From: Ferrovibrio terrae_A
Lineage (GTDB): Bacteria; Pseudomonadota; Alphaproteobacteria; Ferrovibrionales; Ferrovibrionaceae
Direction of reading: 5' to 3'
NCBI RefSeq assembly: GCF_943372915.1
Contig: NZ_CALSAN010000012.1
Location: forward strand, 76,271 to 140,270
Length of the DNA: 64,000 bases
Under the pieces are notes generated by a model that was given only the letters and a program-made list of their open reading frames with translations, was not told the origin of the DNA and searched no databases. Shown here in pieces: positions 1 to 8,621 of this stretch (positions within the stretch are counted from its first letter, which is position 1; every line of letters starts with the position of its first letter). Position numbers and translations under genes: made by a program.

Positions 1-2364
1 ACCGGCGTGGTCGGCGTCGGCCTCAACGTGCTGCTCGGCCTCACCGGCCAGGTCTCCTTCGGCCATGTCGGCTTCTATGCCATCGGCGCCTATACCACCG
101 GCATCCTCAGCCTGCAGGGCGTCAGCTTCTGGATCGCCCTGCCGCTGGCGGGTCTGATCGGCGCTGCGGTCGGTTTCCTGCTGGCGCTGCCGGCGCTGCG
201 CGTGAAGGGGCCGTATCTGGCCATGGTCACCATCGCCTTTGCCTTCATCATCGAGCATGGCGCGGTGGAATGGCGCGGCCTCACCGGCGGCTCCAACGGC
301 CTGATGGGCATCCTGCCGCCCAGCCTGGGCGGCATCAATTTCGGCGAGCGCGAGATGGCGATGCTGGCGGTGCTGCTGATGGGCTTTGCCTTCGCGCTCT
401 ATCATCGCCTCAGCAGTTCGGCCTGGGGCCTTGGCATGCGCGCGGTGCGCGATTCGGAAGTGGCGGCGCAGTCGCTCGGCCTCAATCCGGTGACCATCAA
501 GGTGACGGCGTTTACGCTGTCGGCGGCCCTCACCGCGCTGGCCGGCGCGCTGTTCTCGCCGCTGATGATGTTCATCGCGCCGAGTTCGTTTCCCTTCTTC
601 CAGTCGATCCTGTTCCTGCTCGCCGTCATCATCGGCGGCGCCGGCTCGGTGTTCGGGCCCTTGCTCGGCGCCATTGTCGTGGTCGGGCTGCCGGAGCTGC
701 TGTCCGATCTCGCCGAATACCGCCTGCTGTTCTTCGGCATCCTGCTGCTGGTGGTGCTGTGGGCGGCACCCAGGGGCATCATCGGCAGCATTGCCGCGCG
801 CTTCCGCCGCGAAGACCCGCATGTCGCCGCCAATGACGGCATTGATCTCGCCGCCTGGCTGAAGCCGGCCTCGGCCTTGCCGCTGGTGATCGAGGGCCTG
901 GGCATCAGCTTCGGTGGCATCCGCGCCGCCCATGGCGTCGGCTTCATGGCCGAACCCGGCAAGGTCACCGCCGTGATCGGGCCGAACGGCGCCGGCAAGA
1001 CCACCGTGCTCAACATGATCGGTGGCTTCTACAAACCCGATCAGGGCAGCATCCGGCTGGAAGACGATCTCGCCGGCAAGCCGGCATTCGCGGTCAGTCG
1101 TGCCGGCATTGCGCGCACCTACCAGACCACGCAGCTGTTCGGCGATCTGAGCGTGCTCGACAATATCCGCATCGCGCTGCGCCGCGGCCGGCTCGGGCTG
1201 CTGCTCGGCAGGAGCAAGGCGGACGATGACAGCGCGCTGGCCGAGGCGCTGCTCGCCTTCGTCGGCTATACCGGTCCGGTGGCCCGGCTCGCCGGTGCTT
1301 TGCCCCATGTGGATCGCCGCCTGGTCGAGATCGCGCGTGCGCTGGCGACCCAGCCGAGCGTGCTGCTGCTGGATGAACCCGCCGCCGGCCTGATGCGCGG
1401 CGACAAGCATGCCTTGAGCCTGCTGCTGCGCCGCATCGCCGATTGCGGCATCAGCGTCATCCTGGTCGAGCATGACATGGCGCTGGTCATGGGCATCTCC
1501 GATCATGTGGTGGTGCTGGATGCCGGCACGCCGATTGCCGCCGGCACGCCCGCGGAGGTGCGGCAGAATCCTGCGGTCATCAAGGCCTATCTCGGCGGCG
1601 CCGAAATGCAGGGCCGGCCACGCGTCGCGCCCTGGTCGGGCCCAGCCGATGCGGTGCTGGCCACCGTCAATCTCACGGCGGGGTATGGCGCCGCGCCGGT
1701 GCTGGAAAAGCTCAGCATCGCCGTGAAGCCGGGCGAGATGGTGGCGCTGCTCGGCGCCAACGGTGCCGGCAAGTCATCCGCCATGCGCGCCATCTCCGGG
1801 CTTCTCCGCCCCATCGAAGGTTCGGTGCTGCTGAAGGATGCCGAGCTGCGCCAGCAGCCGGCCCATAAGATCGCCGCCTCGGGCCTGGCGCTGGTGCCCG
1901 AGGGCCGCCAGGTCTTCCCCGAACTCAGCGTCTACGACAACCTGCTGCTCGGCGCCTATACGCGCACCGACCTGAAGCCGGAAGAAGAAGTTGCCGCCCT
2001 GCTGCACCGCTTCCCGCGCCTGCGCGACCGGCTGCACAATCGCGCCGGGCTGCTCTCAGGCGGCGAACAGCAGATGCTGGCGGTCGCCCGCGGCATGATC
2101 GCCAAACCGCAGGTGATGATGCTGGACGAGCCGTCCTTGGGTCTGGCCCCTACCATCATCAACGAGGTGTTCACCGTGCTGGCCGACCTGCGCGATGAGG
2201 GCGTCACCATCCTGCTGGTCGACCAGATGGCGGTGCTGGCGCTCGCCGTCGCCGATCGCGCCTATGTGCTGGAATCCGGCCATGTGGTGCGCGAGGGCAG
2301 TGCCTCCGAGTTGCGTGGTGACAAGGCGCTGGAAGCCGCCTATCTGGGCCATGCGGAAAACTAG
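1..2364 (+). CDS. Branched-chain amino-acid-type ABC transporter, LivM-LivG-LivF fusion (5' partial)
   Basis: Imports an amino acid, amide or related solute across the inner membrane. One reading frame holds three parts that are normally separate proteins. Numbering from a GTG at base 7, residues 1-260 are a LivM-type permease with many membrane spans. Residues about 292-530 are a LivG-type ATPase with Walker A GPNGAGKT (325-332) and Walker B LLLDEP (453-458). Residues about 548-785 are a LivF-type ATPase with GANGAGKS (583-590), signature LSGGE (683-687) and Walker B (704-709). The first ATPase has LPHVD (432-436) in place of LSGGQ; I recall this change from other permease-fused relatives, so it is probably a subfamily trait. 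The frame is open to base 1 and the first permease helices are missing, so the gene starts upstream. No binding protein or LivH is in the window, and the substrate is unknown. Confidence 0.93.
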   Translation, partial: TGVVGVGLNVLLGLTGQVSFGHVGFYAIGAYTTGILSLQGVSFWIALPLAGLIGAAVGFLLALPALRVKGPYLAMVTIAFAFIIEHGAVEWRGLTGGSNGLMGILPPSLGGINFGEREMAMLAVLLMGFAFALYHRLSSSAWGLGMRAVRDSEVAAQSLGLNPVTIKVTAFTLSAALTALAGALFSPLMMFIAPSSFPFFQSILFLLAVIIGGAGSVFGPLLGAIVVVGLPELLSDLAEYRLLFFGILLLVVLWAAPRGIIGSIAARFRREDPHVAANDGIDLAAWLKPASALPLVIEGLGISFGGIRAAHGVGFMAEPGKVTAVIGPNGAGKTTVLNMIGGFYKPDQGSIRLEDDLAGKPAFAVSRAGIARTYQTTQLFGDLSVLDNIRIALRRGRLGLLLGRSKADDDSALAEALLAFVGYTGPVARLAGALPHVDRRLVEIARALATQPSVLLLDEPAAGLMRGDKHALSLLLRRIADCGISVILVEHDMALVMGISDHVVVLDAGTPIAAGTPAEVRQNPAVIKAYLGGAEMQGRPRVAPWSGPADAVLATVNLTAGYGAAPVLEKLSIAVKPGEMVALLGANGAGKSSAMRAISGLLRPIEGSVLLKDAELRQQPAHKIAASGLALVPEGRQVFPELSVYDNLLLGAYTRTDLKPEEEVAALLHRFPRLRDRLHNRAGLLSGGEQQMLAVARGMIAKPQVMMLDEPSLGLAPTIINEVFTVLADLRDEGVTILLVDQMAVLALAVADRAYVLESGHVVREGSASELRGDKALEAAYLGHAEN

Positions 2365-2377
2365 TGTATAAGGCGGC

Positions 2378-3598
2378 ATGAACTTCGATCTGATTCTGCG
2401 CAATGCCCGGCTGGCCGATGGCCGCATCGTCGATCTCGGCATCACCGCCGGCCGTTTTGCCGCCGTGGCACCGGCGCTGGCCGGCGAAGGACCGGCGCAG
2501 GATCTGGGTGGTCGCCTGGTGGTGCCGGGCTTTGTCGAAACCCATCTGCATCTCGACAAGTCCTGCATCCTCGATCGCTGCAGCAGTGAGGGCAGCCTGC
2601 AGGATGCGATTGCCGAAGTGGCGGCGGCGAAAAAGGCCTTCACCGAGACCGATGTCCATGACCGCGCCCGCCGCACGCTGGAAAAGGCCATTCTCCAGGG
2701 CACGACCCGGATTCGCACCCATGTCGAGATCGACCCGCGCATCGGCCTGCGCAGTTTCGCCGCCATCCGGCGGCTGCAGGCCGAGTATGCCTGGGCGGTC
2801 GATCTGGAGATCTGTGTCTTCCCGCAGGAAGGCCTGCTGAACGATCCCGGCGCGGAAGAGCTTTTGATCCAGGCCATGGAGCAGGGCGCCGACCTGATCG
2901 GCGGCTGTCCATACACCGACAGCGATCCGAACGGCCAGATCGCGCGGATATTCGCCATCGCCAAACGCTTCGGCACCGATATCGACTTCCATCTCGATTT
3001 CGATCTCGATCCCGGCCGCATGGGGCTGGACGAGGTCTGCCGCCAGACCGTGGCGCAGGGCATGGGCGGCCGCGTCACCATCGGCCATGTCACCAAGCTG
3101 TCGGCGCTGCCGCCGGCGGATTTCGCTGCCGTGGCCCAGCGCCTGAAAGATGCCGGCGTCGCCGTCACCGTGCTGCCGGCCACCGACCTGTTCCTGATGG
3201 GGCGCAGCTTTGACCACAATATTCCGCGCGGCGTCACCCATGCGCATCGCCTGAGCGGTTGGGGCGTCACCTGCTCGCTCGCCACCAACAATGTGCTCAA
3301 TCCCTTCACGCCGTTTGGCGACTGCTCGCTGGTCCGCATCGCCAATCTCTACGCCAATATCGCGCAGCTCGGCCGGCCGGCCGAGATGGCGGCCTGCCTC
3401 GATATGGTGACGGAGCAGTCGGCGCGGCTGCTCAACCTCAAAGACTATGGCATCACGGTCGGCAACCCGGCCGATCTGGTGGTGCTGGATGCACAGGCAC
3501 CGGCGCAGGCGGTGGCCGAACTGGCGCAGCCGCTGTTCGGCTTCAAGCGCGGCCGGCGCATTTTCACCCGGCCGCAGGCAGAGCTGCATCGCCCGTGA
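2378..3598 (+). CDS. Amidohydrolase, cytosine deaminase / AtzC-like
   Basis: Metal-dependent hydrolase of the amidohydrolase superfamily, in the branch with cytosine deaminase and N-isopropylammelide amidohydrolase; it would deaminate or hydrolyse a cyclic or amide nitrogen compound in the cytoplasm. The 406-residue protein has the metal-binding HLH motif at H56/H58 (THLHLDK). Further ligand candidates are the His in DFHLDFD, the His in IGHVTK and a late Asp in the LPATDLF strand. It starts 13 bases after the transporter stop, so co-transcription with the Liv-type importer is likely. The TRAP and Ntn-hydrolase genes follow on the same strand after a 248-base gap. The substrate cannot be read from sequence; cytosine, a ureide or an s-triazine-like amide are options. 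Confidence 0.85.
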   Translation: MNFDLILRNARLADGRIVDLGITAGRFAAVAPALAGEGPAQDLGGRLVVPGFVETHLHLDKSCILDRCSSEGSLQDAIAEVAAAKKAFTETDVHDRARRTLEKAILQGTTRIRTHVEIDPRIGLRSFAAIRRLQAEYAWAVDLEICVFPQEGLLNDPGAEELLIQAMEQGADLIGGCPYTDSDPNGQIARIFAIAKRFGTDIDFHLDFDLDPGRMGLDEVCRQTVAQGMGGRVTIGHVTKLSALPPADFAAVAQRLKDAGVAVTVLPATDLFLMGRSFDHNIPRGVTHAHRLSGWGVTCSLATNNVLNPFTPFGDCSLVRIANLYANIAQLGRPAEMAACLDMVTEQSARLLNLKDYGITVGNPADLVVLDAQAPAQAVAELAQPLFGFKRGRRIFTRPQAELHRP

Positions 3599-3747
3599 GT
3601 TTCACGCCGGCGTGAGCACGCGGCATTCTGTGCATCTGCCGAGATAAGCGGCAGCACCTTGCCGGGACCTATGCTCACCCATTCAAATTGGTTCAGCCTG
3701 TTTCGCCAACACGGCGCAAAAACAACAGCGTACCAATTTTCGTGCCC

Positions 3748-3777
3748 TGCATGCACCGTGGCATATCGATTGCATAC
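3748..3777. promoter_or_regulatory. TGCATAC-type operator candidate upstream of the TRAP operon
   Basis: The 248-base gap between the amidohydrolase and the TRAP binding protein carries a perfect TGCATGCA palindrome at 3748-3755 and a TTGCATAC octamer at 3770-3777, about 70 bases before the ATG. The same octamer recurs between the ABC/atz operon and atzF (24630 and 24880). This type of TGCATA/TATGCA site is typical of GntR/FCD-class regulators, but no such regulator gene lies in the window. I see no gene in the rest of this gap. Confidence 0.4.
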
Positions 3778-3846
3778 CTGAGCAGGCCTTTTGCCGCATC
3801 GGGTTTCAGACCTCGGTGTGGCGCCACTCCACAGATGAGGTATGCC

Positions 3847-4953
3847 ATGAAACGTCGTTCCTTCGTGAAAGCCGGCCTGATTGGCGGCGCCGCTGCAGCC
3901 ACCTTCGCCGCGCCCAGCATCGTCAGCGCCCAGGCCAGGACCTTCCAGTGGAAGATGACCAACGCCTATGGCCCGGGTTCGCCCTTCTATGTTGCCGGCC
4001 CCGGCAGCCCGACCGATTTCTGCGAGATGGTGAAGAAGATGTCGGGCGGTCGCCTGACCATCCAGCATTTCGCCGCCGGCGAACTGATCCCGGCACTGGA
4101 AGGCTTCGATGCGGTGTCCAAGGGCATCGTCGAGATGAATGCCGCCAACAGCTATTTCTGGGCCGGCAAGATTCCCGCGGCGCAGTATTTCACCACCGTG
4201 CCGTTCGGCCTGAATTTCCAGGGCATGACCGCCTGGCTCTATCACGGCGGCGGCCAGAAGCTGTGGGAAGAGCTGTATACGCCGTTTGACCTGGTGCCGA
4301 TGGCGATGGGCAACACCGGCGTGCAGATGACCGGCTGGTATCGCAAGCCGATCACCGGCATCGAGGATTACAAGGGCCTGAAGATGCGCATCCCCGGCCT
4401 GGCCGGCAAGGTCTATGCAGCCCTTGGCGTCGATGTGAAGCTGCTGCCCGGCGGCGAAATCTTCCCGGCGCTGGAGCGCGGTGTGATCGATGCGGCCGAA
4501 TTCGTCGGCCCGTATCAGGATCGGCGCCTCGGCCTGCACAAGGCGGCGAAGTTCTACTACACCACCGGCTGGCACGAGCCGTCCAATGTCACCGAGTTGA
4601 TCGTCAACAAGAAGGCCTGGGACTCGCTGCCGCCCGACCTGCAGGAAATCGTGCGCGGCGCTGCTGCGGCCTGCAACACCATCAGCCACACCTGGTGCGA
4701 GGCGACCAATGCCGAGGCGCTGGACGATCTGGTCAAGAACCAGGGCGTCACCGCGCAGCCGCTGCCGCCGCAGATCGTCGCCAAACTGAAGGAAGTCACC
4801 GAGACCGTGCTGAACGAAGGCGCGGCCAAGGATGCCTCGATCAAGAAGGTGCATGACGCCTTCATGACCTTCAAGGCCAACCATGACAAATGGGCCGGTA
4901 TCTCAGAGTCGGTCTACCAGACCCAGATCCGCGGCCAAATGACCAAGGCATAA
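3847..4953 (+). CDS. TRAP transporter solute-binding protein (DctP family, TakP-like)
   Basis: Periplasmic receptor of a tripartite ATP-independent transporter. The chosen ATG follows a GAGG at 3837-3840 by six bases and gives a 368-residue protein. Its N-terminus is a Tat-type signal (RRSFVK, then an Ala-rich stretch and a VSAQA cleavage region). The mature part has the DctP fold signatures, including the GLKMRIPG segment around the conserved arginine and the EFVGPYQDRRLGLHKAAK and YYTTGWHEP stretches. These resemble the subfamily of TakP, which binds 2-oxo acids. The small and large membrane subunits follow directly. Because an Ntn-hydrolase of the oxamate-amidohydrolase type ends the operon, a 2-oxo-acid amide such as oxamate is a possible ligand; that is inference. 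Confidence 0.92.
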   Translation: MKRRSFVKAGLIGGAAAATFAAPSIVSAQARTFQWKMTNAYGPGSPFYVAGPGSPTDFCEMVKKMSGGRLTIQHFAAGELIPALEGFDAVSKGIVEMNAANSYFWAGKIPAAQYFTTVPFGLNFQGMTAWLYHGGGQKLWEELYTPFDLVPMAMGNTGVQMTGWYRKPITGIEDYKGLKMRIPGLAGKVYAALGVDVKLLPGGEIFPALERGVIDAAEFVGPYQDRRLGLHKAAKFYYTTGWHEPSNVTELIVNKKAWDSLPPDLQEIVRGAAAACNTISHTWCEATNAEALDDLVKNQGVTAQPLPPQIVAKLKEVTETVLNEGAAKDASIKKVHDAFMTFKANHDKWAGISESVYQTQIRGQMTKA

Positions 4954-4961
4954 AGTCTTCC

Positions 4962-5522
4962 ATGATTTCTACGCGTCTGGAGTCCGCCGCCCGCATGCTC
5001 GATCTGGTGGTCGAGCATAGCGGGCGGCTCGCATCCTGGACCGGCTTTGCGCTGGTTCTGGTGATGGCCTTCAATGTGCTGCTGCGCTACCTGTTCCACA
5101 CCGGCTCTGTCGCCATGCAGGAACTGGAATGGCATCTGATGGCGCCGGTCTCGCTGCTCTGCATCGCCTATGCGATCAAGCATGAAGGCCATGTGCGGGT
5201 CGATATCCTCTACGGCCGCTTTTCACCGCGCACCAAGCAGGCCCTGGAAGTGGTGTCCTGCCTGGTCGCGGTCGCCTTCTCTGTCATCATCATCAAGCTC
5301 AGCATCGGCTATGTGATGCAGTCCTATCTGATCGGCGAGAAATCGCCCGATCCCGGTGGGCTACCCTATCGCTTCCTGCTCAAGGCGATGATCCCGCTCG
5401 GCTTCCTGCTGTTGCTGGTGCAGAGCCTCGCCGCGACCCTGCGCGCCCTGGTCCCTTTCTTCGGCGGCAGCATTCCGCCCGAAGCGCAACCCGACAAGCC
5501 GTTTGAACATGCCGCTGAATGA
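4962..5522 (+). CDS. TRAP transporter small permease subunit (DctQ family)
   Basis: Small four-helix membrane subunit that joins the receptor to the large TRAP permease. The ATG eight bases after the binding-protein stop gives 186 residues with hydrophobic segments near residues 22-45, 57-75, 97-120 and 140-162. The family-typical QELEWHL region and a VRVDILYGRFSP-like loop are present. It overlaps the large subunit gene by 14 bases, so the two are translationally coupled. The order receptor, small subunit, large subunit is the standard dctPQM arrangement. Confidence 0.92.
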   Translation: MISTRLESAARMLDLVVEHSGRLASWTGFALVLVMAFNVLLRYLFHTGSVAMQELEWHLMAPVSLLCIAYAIKHEGHVRVDILYGRFSPRTKQALEVVSCLVAVAFSVIIIKLSIGYVMQSYLIGEKSPDPGGLPYRFLLKAMIPLGFLLLLVQSLAATLRALVPFFGGSIPPEAQPDKPFEHAAE

Positions 5523-6834
5523 AATCCTGGCGCTATCCTGTATCGCGTCCTTCTTTGTCCTGCTCGCGCTTGGCATCCCGGTCGCCCTGACCCTGGCGAT
5601 CAGTGGCTTTTTCTTCGGCTGGCTCGGCTTTGGCTCGCTGCTGTTCAACCTGCTGCCGGCACGCATCTATGGCGTGACAGCGAATTACACGCTGATTGCG
5701 ATTCCGCTGTTCGTCTTCATGGGCATGATGCTGGAGAAATCCCGCATCGCCGACGAGTTGATGGAGGTGATCGGGCATCTGGCCGGCGGCCTGCGCGGTG
5801 GCATGGGCATCGGCATCGTGCTGGTCGGCGTGCTGATGGGCGCCACCACCGGCATCGTCGGCGCCACCATCGTAACCCTGGGGCTGCTCACCCTGCCCAC
5901 CCTGCTGCGCCGTGGCTATAACAAGAGCATCGCCTGCGGCACCATCTGCGCCTCGGGCACATTGGGCCAGATCATCCCGCCCAGTACGCTGATCATCCTG
6001 CTGGCCGATATTCTCGGCCAGTCGGTCGGCACCCTGTTCGCCGCTGCGCTCATACCAGGCATGATGCTGGCCGGCATCTTCTGCATCTTCCTGCTGCTGC
6101 TGGGCATCTTCAAGCCGGAGCTGGTGCCGCCGATCCCGGCGGAAGAACGCTTCGCCATGACGCGGCAGGAACTGCTGCGCAAGACCTTCAAGGTTGGCCT
6201 GCCGCCGATCGCGCTGGTGCTCGCCGTGCTGGGCTCGATCATCGGCGGCGTTGCTGCCCCCACCGAGGCCGCTTCGATGGGGGCGCTCGGCAGCATCCTG
6301 GTTGCCGCCATCGCCGGCCGCTTCAACTGGACCATGCTGAAGGAAACCGTCTACGCCACCGGGCGGATCACGGCCTCGATGATGTTCATCCTGATCTGCG
6401 CCCAGGTGTTTGCGCTCGCCTTCCGTGGCCTGCAGGGCGAACAGCTGGTGCATGATTTCTTCAAGCTGGTGCCGGGCGGGATCGAGGGCGTGCTGTGGTT
6501 CATGATGATCCTGATCTTCATCCTCGGCTTCTTCATCGAATGGATCGAGATCAGCTATATCGTCGTGCCGCTGTTCCTGCCGGTGCTGCAGGCGGCCGGT
6601 GTCGATCTGGTCTGGGTTGCCACCCTGATCGCGCTCAACATGCAAACCTCCTTCCTGACACCGCCCTTTGGCTGGGCGCTGTTCTACCTGCGCGGCGTGG
6701 CGCCGCCGCAGGTGACGACCATGGATATCTACAAGGGCGTGGTGCCGTTCATCGCGCTGCAGGTGTTTGCTGTCGTTATCCTGTTCTACATGCCCGGCAT
6801 CGCTACCTGGCTGCCACGCGCCATTGGCTGGTGA
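5509..6834 (+). CDS. TRAP transporter large permease subunit (DctM family)
   Basis: The ion-coupled channel-forming subunit of the TRAP importer, in the inner membrane. The ATG at 5509 gives 441 residues; an in-frame TTG at 5503 is an alternative start. There are about twelve hydrophobic segments. Typical DctM signatures are IPLFVFMG with LEKSRIADEL near residue 75, the GATIVTLG segment, the ASGTLGQIIPPS motif in the first half, and a matching TSFLTPPFGWALFYLRG motif in the second half. It lies within the TRAP operon and is followed 57 bases later by the Ntn-hydrolase gene. Confidence 0.94.
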   Translation: MPLNEILALSCIASFFVLLALGIPVALTLAISGFFFGWLGFGSLLFNLLPARIYGVTANYTLIAIPLFVFMGMMLEKSRIADELMEVIGHLAGGLRGGMGIGIVLVGVLMGATTGIVGATIVTLGLLTLPTLLRRGYNKSIACGTICASGTLGQIIPPSTLIILLADILGQSVGTLFAAALIPGMMLAGIFCIFLLLLGIFKPELVPPIPAEERFAMTRQELLRKTFKVGLPPIALVLAVLGSIIGGVAAPTEAASMGALGSILVAAIAGRFNWTMLKETVYATGRITASMMFILICAQVFALAFRGLQGEQLVHDFFKLVPGGIEGVLWFMMILIFILGFFIEWIEISYIVVPLFLPVLQAAGVDLVWVATLIALNMQTSFLTPPFGWALFYLRGVAPPQVTTMDIYKGVVPFIALQVFAVVILFYMPGIATWLPRAIGW

Positions 6835-6891
6835 GTTGGGGCTGGTAAGCTAACACTGGCATCCCTTTCGACCTTGTCGTAAAGACGAACC

Positions 6892-8481
6892 ATGCTGAAC
6901 ACACCGCGCGCCCGTCGGGGCATGGTCACCGCCCCGCATCATCTGGCTGCCGAAGCCGGCCTTGCCGTGCTGCGCGAGGGTGGCAATGCCATCGAGGCGA
7001 CGGTGGCGATGGCCGCCTGCCTCACGGTGGTCTATCCGCATATGACCGGCATCGGCGGTGACGGCTTCTGGCTGATCGCGGCCCCGGGGCAGGCGCCCAT
7101 TGCGGTCGAGGCCTGTGGCCGCGCCGCCATGGCGGCGACGCCGGAGCTGTATAAATCCCGCGGCCTTTCCAGCATTCCCTGGCGCGGCCCGCTGGCCGCC
7201 AACACCGTGGCCGCCACCGTGAGCGGCTGGGGCGAAGCGCTCAGGGTCAGCGGCGAACTCGGCGGCACACTGCCGCTGTCGCGTCTGGTGGCCGATGCGG
7301 TCTGGCATGCCGAGCATGGCTTTGCCGTCACCCAGAGCCAGCATGACCTGACGACAGAGAAGATGCCCGAGCTGAAGGATGCGCCGGGCTTTGCCGCGCG
7401 TTTCCTGCCCGGTGGCGCCCCGCCGGCCGAACGCAGCTTGATGACACTGCCGGCCATGGCTGCGACGCTGAAACGCATCGGCGCGGCCGGCACCGAAGAT
7501 TTCTATCGCGGCGCGCTGGCGAAACAGATCGCGGCCGATCTGGCCAAGGCCGGCAGTCCGGTGACGGCCGACGATCTGGCGCGCCACCAGGCCCGCCGTG
7601 TCGCCCCGCTCAGTGTCGCGCTCAAGGCGGCAAGGCTGTTCAATTTCCCGCCGCCGACGCAGGGCCTGTCGTCGCTGATGATCCTGGCGCTGTTCGAGCG
7701 GCTGGGCGTCAGCGAGGCCGAGGGCTTCGCCCATATCCATGGCCTGGTCGAGGCCACCAAGCAGGCCTTCATCATCCGCGACCGCATCGTCGGCGATCCC
7801 GAGGCGATGCCCGAACCGCCGCAGAAATATCTTGAAGCCGGTCTGCTTGATCTGCTGGCCACCAAGATCGACCGCAAAACCGCGCTGCCCTGGCCGCAGC
7901 CGGCCTCGGGCGGTGACACCACCTGGATGGGCGCGATCGACGGCAATGGCGTCGCGGTCAGCTTCATCCAGTCGATCTATTTCGAATTCGGGTCGGGCTG
8001 CGTGCTCGATGAAACCGGCATCAACTGGCAGAACCGCGGCTCCAGCTTCCTGCTGGAGGGGAAGGGGCCGAGGCTGTTGGCCCCGGGCCGTATGCCGTTC
8101 CACACCCTCAATCCGGCGATGGCGCGCTTCGATGATGGCCGGGTCATGGTCTATGGCACCATGGGCGGCGAGGGCCAGCCGCAGACGCAATCCGCCCTGT
8201 TCAGCCGCTATGCCATGTTCGGCCAGGGGCTGCAGGCAGCTGTCACCGCGCCACGCTGGCTGCTGGGCAAGACCTGGGGCGAGAACAGCGTGACGCTCAA
8301 GCTGGAAAGCCGCTTCGATCCGGCGCTGGTCACCGCCCTGAAGGCCGCCGGTCACGATGTGGAAATGCTGGGCGCCTATACCGGCACCATGGGTCATGCC
8401 GGCGCCATTGTTCGGCATGCGGATGGCGTGCTGGAAGGCGCCACCGATCCGCGCAGCGACGGCGCCGCCGCCGGATTCTGA
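6892..8481 (+). CDS. Ntn-hydrolase, gamma-glutamyltransferase family; possible oxamate amidohydrolase (HpxW-like)
   Basis: Self-cleaving N-terminal-nucleophile amidase of the gamma-glutamyltranspeptidase family. The predicted autocleavage and catalytic threonine is T343 in GGDTTWMG, which aligns with the TTHYS start of the small subunit in the E. coli enzyme. The N-terminal APHHLAAEAGLAVLREGGNAIEA stretch and the GIGGDGFW motif are family hallmarks. There is no signal peptide, unlike the periplasmic transpeptidases, so it is probably cytoplasmic. It follows the TRAP genes by 57 bases. In Klebsiella a member of this family, HpxW, hydrolyses oxamate and sits with HpxX/Y/Z, whose homologues occur 9 kb away here. 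The HpxW assignment is therefore plausible but unproven; a glutathione or gamma-glutamyl role remains possible. Confidence 0.82.
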   Translation: MLNTPRARRGMVTAPHHLAAEAGLAVLREGGNAIEATVAMAACLTVVYPHMTGIGGDGFWLIAAPGQAPIAVEACGRAAMAATPELYKSRGLSSIPWRGPLAANTVAATVSGWGEALRVSGELGGTLPLSRLVADAVWHAEHGFAVTQSQHDLTTEKMPELKDAPGFAARFLPGGAPPAERSLMTLPAMAATLKRIGAAGTEDFYRGALAKQIAADLAKAGSPVTADDLARHQARRVAPLSVALKAARLFNFPPPTQGLSSLMILALFERLGVSEAEGFAHIHGLVEATKQAFIIRDRIVGDPEAMPEPPQKYLEAGLLDLLATKIDRKTALPWPQPASGGDTTWMGAIDGNGVAVSFIQSIYFEFGSGCVLDETGINWQNRGSSFLLEGKGPRLLAPGRMPFHTLNPAMARFDDGRVMVYGTMGGEGQPQTQSALFSRYAMFGQGLQAAVTAPRWLLGKTWGENSVTLKLESRFDPALVTALKAAGHDVEMLGAYTGTMGHAGAIVRHADGVLEGATDPRSDGAAAGF

Positions 8482-8621
8482 GCGGGTTTCCAGCTTCTGC
8501 CTAAAATTCGGACCAACCGGCCGGCTTGGAGGCAACTCTTGGCCGCTCTGGTCGTTTTCACTGGACAGCGGCGCGGCATGTCGATTGCATCGCAAGGCAA
8601 TAAGTTCCGCCGAGAGAGCGC

